Below, piece by piece: positions 60,280-64,000 of a stretch of 64,000 nt of DNA. The translations under genes and the position numbers were made by a program. Source of the DNA: Cohnella nanjingensis (GTDB taxonomy: Bacteria > Bacillota > Bacilli > Paenibacillales > Paenibacillaceae); contig NZ_JACJVP010000025.1 of assembly GCF_014212125.1 (NCBI RefSeq), positions 16,501 through 80,500 on the forward strand. Direction: 5' to 3'. The notes beneath the pieces are model-generated. The model was not told the DNA's origin, did no database searches, and worked only from the letters and a program-made list of their open reading frames with translations. Each line of letters begins with the position of its first letter. The first letter of the stretch is position 1.

Positions 60280-60768
60280 CTACTTCCGCTGCAGCGACCG
60301 CCACACCGTCTTGTTGCTGTATGCCTTCTCCGCGCTGATGTCCCGCCCGAACCAGTCCGGCGCGACGAAGGCATGCGCCGCGTCTTCCGAATCGAATTCG
60401 ACCTCGAGCACGGTCAGGTCCAATTGATCGTAGCGGTCGATCTCCACGACCAGCCCCTCCCACTCGGCCGTCGTACGGATCTTCGTCAGCGCCACGGCGC
60501 CGAACGCTTCGGCCACCTGCCCGTAGAGGCTCTCCGAGATGGCGTATTCGATCTCTTCGCGCGCCAGGCCTTTCCCGTTTTTGAACGTATGCGTATACGT
60601 GCGCGCCCCCGTCGCGAGGTCGGTAATCCGGCGGATCCGCAGCTCCTGCGTGTCGTCGATCGCCAGGTAAGTCTGCTCGATCCGTTGCTCCGACCGGACG
60701 ACGAACCGTTCGCGGATCGCTTCGGGCAGCGCGGGCAGCAGGAATTTGCGTTCAATCTCCATGGACAT
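60280..60768 (-). CDS. CYTH-domain protein
   Basis: A 162-residue protein of the CYTH (triphosphate tunnel metalloenzyme) fold. It opens with MSMEIERKFLL, the E-x-E-x-K signature, followed by alternating charged strands: IEQTYLAIDDTQELRIRR, YTHTFKNGKGLAREEIEYAI, VVEIDRYD and LTVLEVEFDSE. These line the tunnel that binds triphosphates with metal. Bacterial members act as inorganic triphosphatases or have unknown roles. It stands alone; GGAGA precedes the start. Confidence 0.92.
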   Translation of the reverse strand: MSMEIERKFLLPALPEAIRERFVVRSEQRIEQTYLAIDDTQELRIRRITDLATGARTYTHTFKNGKGLAREEIEYAISESLYGQVAEAFGAVALTKIRTTAEWEGLVVEIDRYDQLDLTVLEVEFDSEDAAHAFVAPDWFGRDISAEKAYSNKTVWRSLQRK

Positions 60769-60866
60769 CTCTTAGGGTCTCCTCTGACAAGCAGTCTCTG
60801 CAACGACCCTATTATACTACTTGCGTTGACCGGCGTGACAGCCGGCCCAGCCCTGCCGCGCCAACT

Positions 60867-61043
60867 TCAGCGCACATGCTTGCGAATGATGGAATCGTTC
60901 TCCTCCATGAACGGCCAGCCCGGGCACTCGAGCGGCAGTTGGCTTGCGGCGTACAGGCGGGCCAGTTCGTCTTCGCGCAAGACGACGCCGCTGGCCAGAT
61001 TATCCTGCAGCTGATGAACGCGGGAAGGGAACGCGCATGTCAT
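60867..61043 (-). pseudogene. Possible C-terminal gene fragment
   Basis: The frame reads VHQLQDNLASGVVLREDELA and ends LECPGWPFMEENDSIIRKHV-R, with protein-like composition but no convincing ribosome site or full length. I do not recognise it. The rest of 60769-61193 shows nothing I can support. Confidence 0.3.
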
Positions 61044-61193
61044 CGATAGGCGAGAGGATTCGCCGCCCACTGCCGCCGGTTGTCGCTATGGGTCGGCGAA
61101 TCGTTCGGCGGCATCTCGGACGGCAAGAGCCACGGACACGATCTGACGGAGCGTTAGCGGAAGGTGATGGAAGCCCCGCTAGTAGCAAGTTCG

Positions 61194-61946
61194 TTAATCA
61201 AGTACGTATTCGGATCGAAAAGACTGCAGCGCCAGCCTCAACCCCTGCGGATCGCCTAGCATTGGCAGATGGCCTGTGTCCAGGCTGCGGACGGCGTCCG
61301 GGGAGAGGTTCGCCCGCATGCGATCCTGCAGCGCGGAACCGAACTCCTTGTCCTTCGCCAACTTCACGTACAGCTTCGGCGCCTCAGGCATAGGCGCCTC
61401 CGTGCGATCGGTATAGACGCGGACGGATTCCGGCACGAAGTCCCGGACGATGATGTCCGCCTGCGCCGCCGGCAGATCGTTGCAGAGCCCGGCGCGGATC
61501 GCGGAGGCCGGAGGCCGGGTTCCCGCTCTCCGCAGGATGACGGAGAGCAGCAGCCGCTTCGGCCAGGGCAGCGCCGAGAGGAACGATCCGCCCCCTCGCG
61601 GGATTGCAGCGCCGACGGCCGCGAAGCCTGCGACGCGGTCCGGCATCTCCGCCGCGAGCCGCAGCGCCAGCGCGCCGCCCAGCGAATGCGCCACGAGGAT
61701 GAAGCGCTCCACTTCCCACCTCTCCAACTGCCGCTTCAACTCGGCGACGTAGTCTTCCAGGGACAACGATCGTCTCTCCTCCGCCTCGGCGTCGCGGGCA
61801 GGATACTCGAGCGCCAGACAGGGCTCGTCGAACCCCTCTACGACCTCGTTCCAAATCCCGCCCCGCAGCCCCGCTCCGCTCACGAATGCGTATCCTACCT
61901 GTTCCTGCGCGCCGCTTGAGCCTGTCTTCTCTTGTCCGTTTGCCAT
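61194..61946 (-). CDS. Alpha/beta hydrolase
   Basis: A 250-residue alpha/beta-fold hydrolase. The oxyanion region is YAFVSGAGLRGGIW, the nucleophile Ser is in ILVAHSLGGALALRLAAEMP, and the catalytic His is in LDTGHLPML near the end. There is no signal peptide, so it is cytoplasmic. The acceptor is unknown; esterase or lactonase activity is usual for the fold. It is divergent from a YafY-type regulator, which makes it a probable target of that regulator. Confidence 0.88.
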   Translation of the reverse strand: MANGQEKTGSSGAQEQVGYAFVSGAGLRGGIWNEVVEGFDEPCLALEYPARDAEAEERRSLSLEDYVAELKRQLERWEVERFILVAHSLGGALALRLAAEMPDRVAGFAAVGAAIPRGGGSFLSALPWPKRLLLSVILRRAGTRPPASAIRAGLCNDLPAAQADIIVRDFVPESVRVYTDRTEAPMPEAPKLYVKLAKDKEFGSALQDRMRANLSPDAVRSLDTGHLPMLGDPQGLRLALQSFRSEYVLD

Positions 61947-62010
61947 CCTATCCGATTCCTCCTTCGATTCGATCGCTTCTCGATCAGCTCTAACCCGAGG
62001 ATACGCTTTA

Positions 62011-62041
62011 AATAGGACAGATTTCGTCTTATTTGTATGAT
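62011..62041 (+). promoter_or_regulatory. Promoter of the WYL regulator with an overlapping inverted repeat
   Basis: AGGACA (62014-62019), 16 bp, TATGAT (62036-62041). The inverted repeat AATAGGAC / GTCTTATT (62011-62033, one mismatch) covers the -35 and spacer, which fits autoregulation and control of the divergent hydrolase gene. Confidence 0.55.
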
Positions 62042-62077
62042 AAGCTAAGAAAAAATAGAGGAACGGAGCGAACCGCC

Positions 62078-63025
62078 ATGCCGAAGTCCCAGCGGCTCAT
62101 CCAATTAATCATGATAATTAACGCCAGGAAGACCTTCACCGTCCAGGAGCTTGCAGACGAGCTCGGCCTATCCACCCGCACGATCTCGCGGGATCTGCAG
62201 GAGCTGGGCGCGCTGGGCGTCCCGATCTATTCGGTCCAAGGGCGCGGCGGCGGCTACCGCCTCCTCCGGGAACGGCTGCTGCCGCCGATCGCCTTCTCGG
62301 AAGGCGAAGCCGTCGCGATCTTCTTCGCGTGCCAGTCGTTGGGCTTCTTCGGCTCGCTCCCCTTCGACGAAGGCGCCGCCACCGCGCTGCACAAGTTCTA
62401 CCACTACCTCCCCGCCGACATGAAGGAACAGATCGACCGGCTCAAAGATCGGGTAGCGATCTGGAGTCCCGAACGGATCATGTCCCCGGCTCCTCTGCGC
62501 ACGCTCCTGCAGGCGCTGATGAGCGGCAGCGTCGTGACGATCGCCTACAGCTCCGGCCAAGGCGAGACGCGTCGCGACATTCAGCCCATCGGCCTCTACG
62601 CCAGCTCCGGCTATTGGTATTGTCCGGCTTACTGCTACCTGCGCCAAGAAGTCCGGCAATTCCGCGCGGACCGCATCCGCTCGGCCGCGCTCAACCCCAC
62701 GCATCCCGGCCTGCCGGAGGTCGGGGAGATGACGCTGTGGAATTCGCTCCCCGAGCTGGACGGCGCGGCGGAGACGGTCGAATTCACGATCGAATTGACG
62801 CCTCGCGGGGTCTGGACGCTGGCGTCCAATAATCGGTTCGGGCCGGCGATCGTACGCGGAGCGGATGGCGGCGGCACGGCAACCGTCCGGATCGGGGCGA
62901 AGGACCTGACGTTCTACGCGGACTTGGCGTGGCGGATGGGCGAGGACGCCAGAATCACGGCGCCGGCGGAGGCGGTCGCCTACGTGCGCGGTAAGATCGA
63001 AGCGATGCGGGCGAGATATACGTAA
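62078..63025 (+). CDS. YafY-type transcriptional regulator (HTH_11 plus WYL)
   Basis: A 315-residue regulator. The N-terminal winged helix is clear (RLIQLIMIINARKTFTVQEL, LGLSTRTISRDLQELGALGV, YSVQGRGGGYRL). The WYL domain follows (VVTIAYSSGQGETRRDIQPI, GYWYCPAYCYLRQEVRQFRA) and a C-terminal WCX-like region. ATG at 62078 lies 9 nt after GGAG. WYL proteins bind nucleotides or small ligands and often control the neighbouring gene. The overlapping inverted repeat and divergent hydrolase support local control. Confidence 0.9.
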   Translation: MPKSQRLIQLIMIINARKTFTVQELADELGLSTRTISRDLQELGALGVPIYSVQGRGGGYRLLRERLLPPIAFSEGEAVAIFFACQSLGFFGSLPFDEGAATALHKFYHYLPADMKEQIDRLKDRVAIWSPERIMSPAPLRTLLQALMSGSVVTIAYSSGQGETRRDIQPIGLYASSGYWYCPAYCYLRQEVRQFRADRIRSAALNPTHPGLPEVGEMTLWNSLPELDGAAETVEFTIELTPRGVWTLASNNRFGPAIVRGADGGGTATVRIGAKDLTFYADLAWRMGEDARITAPAEAVAYVRGKIEAMRARYT

Positions 63026-63047
63026 GGCATGCGTTATGCGTATAGCT

Positions 63048-63185
63048 GGAGGTATAAGTATGGCCGGAGGTATAAGTATGGCTGGAGGTATAAGTATGGC
63101 TGGAGGTATAAGTATGGCTGGAGGTATAAGTATGGCTGGAGGTATAAGTATGGCTGGGGGTGTAAGGGGGTGTAAGTATGGCTGG
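63048..63185 (+). repeat. 18-bp tandem repeat carrying a ribosome site and a start codon
   Basis: Six units GGAGGTATAAGTATGGCT start at 63048, 63066, 63084, 63102, 63120 and 63138; one or two degenerate units follow to 63185. Each unit has GGAGG, 7 nt, then ATG, so each is a complete translation start, all in one frame. The frame does not lead into the membrane-protein gene at 63287. The function is unknown; slipped-strand expansion is a simple origin. Confidence 0.9.
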
Positions 63186-63286
63186 AGGCGCGCGAGCCGA
63201 AGGATTCGATATCGGATCGCGGCAGAGGAATGCTCCCCCTCCGCATCGAATACATTGCCTATCGAAAAAAACGGAGGGACACGGTT

Positions 63287-63694
63287 ATGGGGACGGCGTT
63301 TTCCTTTTTACAAGCTGCGGCATACGTCAGCGCGATTCTATTGGTCGGAATCGCTGGATTTCAGGTGATGCTGCTTCTGGGCCTGCCGCTCGGGGCGTAC
63401 AGCTGGGGAGGCAAGCATCCGGGCGTATTGCCGAAGCGGCTGCGTCTATTAAGCTTGCCGGCCGCCTGCGTGCTTCTGTTGATCGGCTTTATTTTTCTCG
63501 TTCATACGGATGCGGTCGCGATCGACATGCCTTCGGCGTTCACGCGAATCCTGGTCTGGATCTTCACGATCTTTCTCGGTCTGAACACGCTGGGGAATCT
63601 GGCTTCGAAGAGCAGGCAAGAAAAGCGGGCGATGGCGCCTCTGTCGGGGATATTATTCGTATGCGGACTGTACATCGCCCTCTACGGCGGATAG
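63287..63694 (+). CDS. Small four-helix membrane protein of unknown function
   Basis: A 135-residue protein with four hydrophobic segments: AAAYVSAILLVGIAGFQVML (about 8-30), LLSLPAACVLLLIGFIFLVH (54-74), ILVWIFTIFLGLNTLGN (86-104) and MAPLSGILFVCGLYIALYG (115-134). A conserved-looking loop PLGAYSWGGKHPGVLPKRLR lies between the first two, and NLASKSRQEK before the last. It resembles small uncharacterised membrane proteins of Bacilli; no function is known to me. ATG at 63287 follows GGAGGG at 8 nt. It stands alone after the 18-bp repeat. Confidence 0.85.
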   Translation: MGTAFSFLQAAAYVSAILLVGIAGFQVMLLLGLPLGAYSWGGKHPGVLPKRLRLLSLPAACVLLLIGFIFLVHTDAVAIDMPSAFTRILVWIFTIFLGLNTLGNLASKSRQEKRAMAPLSGILFVCGLYIALYGG

Positions 63695-63737
63695 GCGACC
63701 AAGGCGAACGCAAAAAACACGCATGACCTTACCAGGT

Positions 63738-63824
63738 CACAGGCTATTATGAAAATTGCGACAGGCTAAAAGGATCGCACAGCGGCGAATCCGGCCTTTA
63801 CGAGCTGCAACGATAAAATGTATA
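63738..63824 (+). repeat. Remnant of the flank repeat and of an array 1-type unit
   Basis: 63738-63756 (CACAGGCTATTATGAAAAT) matches the reverse complement of the middle of the 66-bp repeats at 22744 and 23375 in 18 of 19 bases. 63779-63824 matches an array 1 unit, including its spacer (AGCGGCGAAT, GAGCTGCAACGATAAAATG), but the right arm is lost after TAT. The two repeat families are therefore found together again. Confidence 0.65.
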
Positions 63825-63904
63825 TGGCCTATCTGATACTTATTTGGCGGTTAGCGGAAATTCGGAAATTCTAAGCACCTATTGTTCCGTCATCATAGAT
63901 TTGT

Positions 63905-64000
63905 CAGACCTCCGGAACTCCGACCTCCTGATCTCCAAACCTTCGCACCTCCAAACCTCCGGACCGCCAGACCTCCGGACCGCCAGACCTCCAGACCTCC
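63905..64000 (+). repeat. Degenerate CAGACCTCC short repeats at the window end
   Basis: Short pyrimidine-rich units (AGACCTCC, GGACCGCC) recur about every 8-16 bp and continue to the edge. No coding feature was seen. Confidence 0.7.

Overview
The window comes from a GC-rich, low-copy-repeat Gram-positive chromosome, most likely a member of the Paenibacillaceae (Paenibacillus or Cohnella type). The reasons are lipobox substrate-binding proteins, SLH-domain surface proteins, a Spo0E-type phosphatase beside an orphan sensor kinase, a 17M-like stress protein, canonical sigma-A promoters and strong GGAGG ribosome sites. No rRNA, tRNA, CRISPR-Cas locus, transposase or prophage gene was seen.

Layout. 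1-434 is the start of a lipoprotein that leaves the window. 1540-6317 is a two-gene unit: a PhoD-like phosphatase and a 915-residue protein of unknown function. 6652-12762 is a dipeptide/oligopeptide ABC transporter with its binding protein and an unknown small gene. 13061-16448 holds a soluble PAS kinase, a Spo0E-like protein and a Pro/Ala-rich exported protein. 17070-22685 has a stress protein and a SWIM/SNF2 helicase pair. 23561-33865 is a carbohydrate locus: LacI regulator, GH94 phosphorylase of the 1,2-beta-oligoglucan type, GH3 beta-glucosidase, and a divergent binding protein with two permeases. Four GAAACGTTTC-like boxes lie between the divergent arms. 34143-37064 is a two-component system with a lipoprotein. 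37821-44026 is a cell-envelope cluster (VanY-like carboxypeptidase, CapA-like protein, amidase, SLH protein). 44297-46025 is a visibly AT-richer patch with a frameshifted DinB gene, a MerR regulator and an SDR enzyme. 46239-59730 is a peptidoglycan-sugar salvage locus: BadF-type kinase, RpiR/MurR-like regulator, AmiE-like serine hydrolase, PIG-L-like protein, ABC importer, GNAT protein, NamZ, MurQ, a SelA-like PLP protein and an amidohydrolase. 59843-63694 holds small housekeeping genes and remnants.

How the genes work together. The 1,2-beta-glucan locus should import sophoro-oligosaccharides, phosphorolyse them to glucose-1-phosphate and finish sophorose with the GH3 enzyme. The salvage locus should release MurNAc (NamZ), phosphorylate it (BadF-type kinase) and convert MurNAc-6-phosphate to GlcNAc-6-phosphate plus D-lactate (MurQ). 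Both importers lack an ATPase gene and probably share an MsmX-type ATPase encoded elsewhere.

The most unusual content is non-coding. Four intergenic arrays (716-1525, 22811-23374, 37140-37570, 47275-47557) consist of perfect or near-perfect hairpins repeated at a 51-bp period. The hairpin sequence and the spacers differ between arrays, but the 51-bp step is kept. Array 2 is bracketed by 66-bp direct repeats that join it in the middle of hairpins, and the whole assembly interrupts a second repeat family. That second family, about 100 bp long with six main copies all in the same orientation, has two hairpins. The arms of its second hairpin change sequence between copies while staying complementary.
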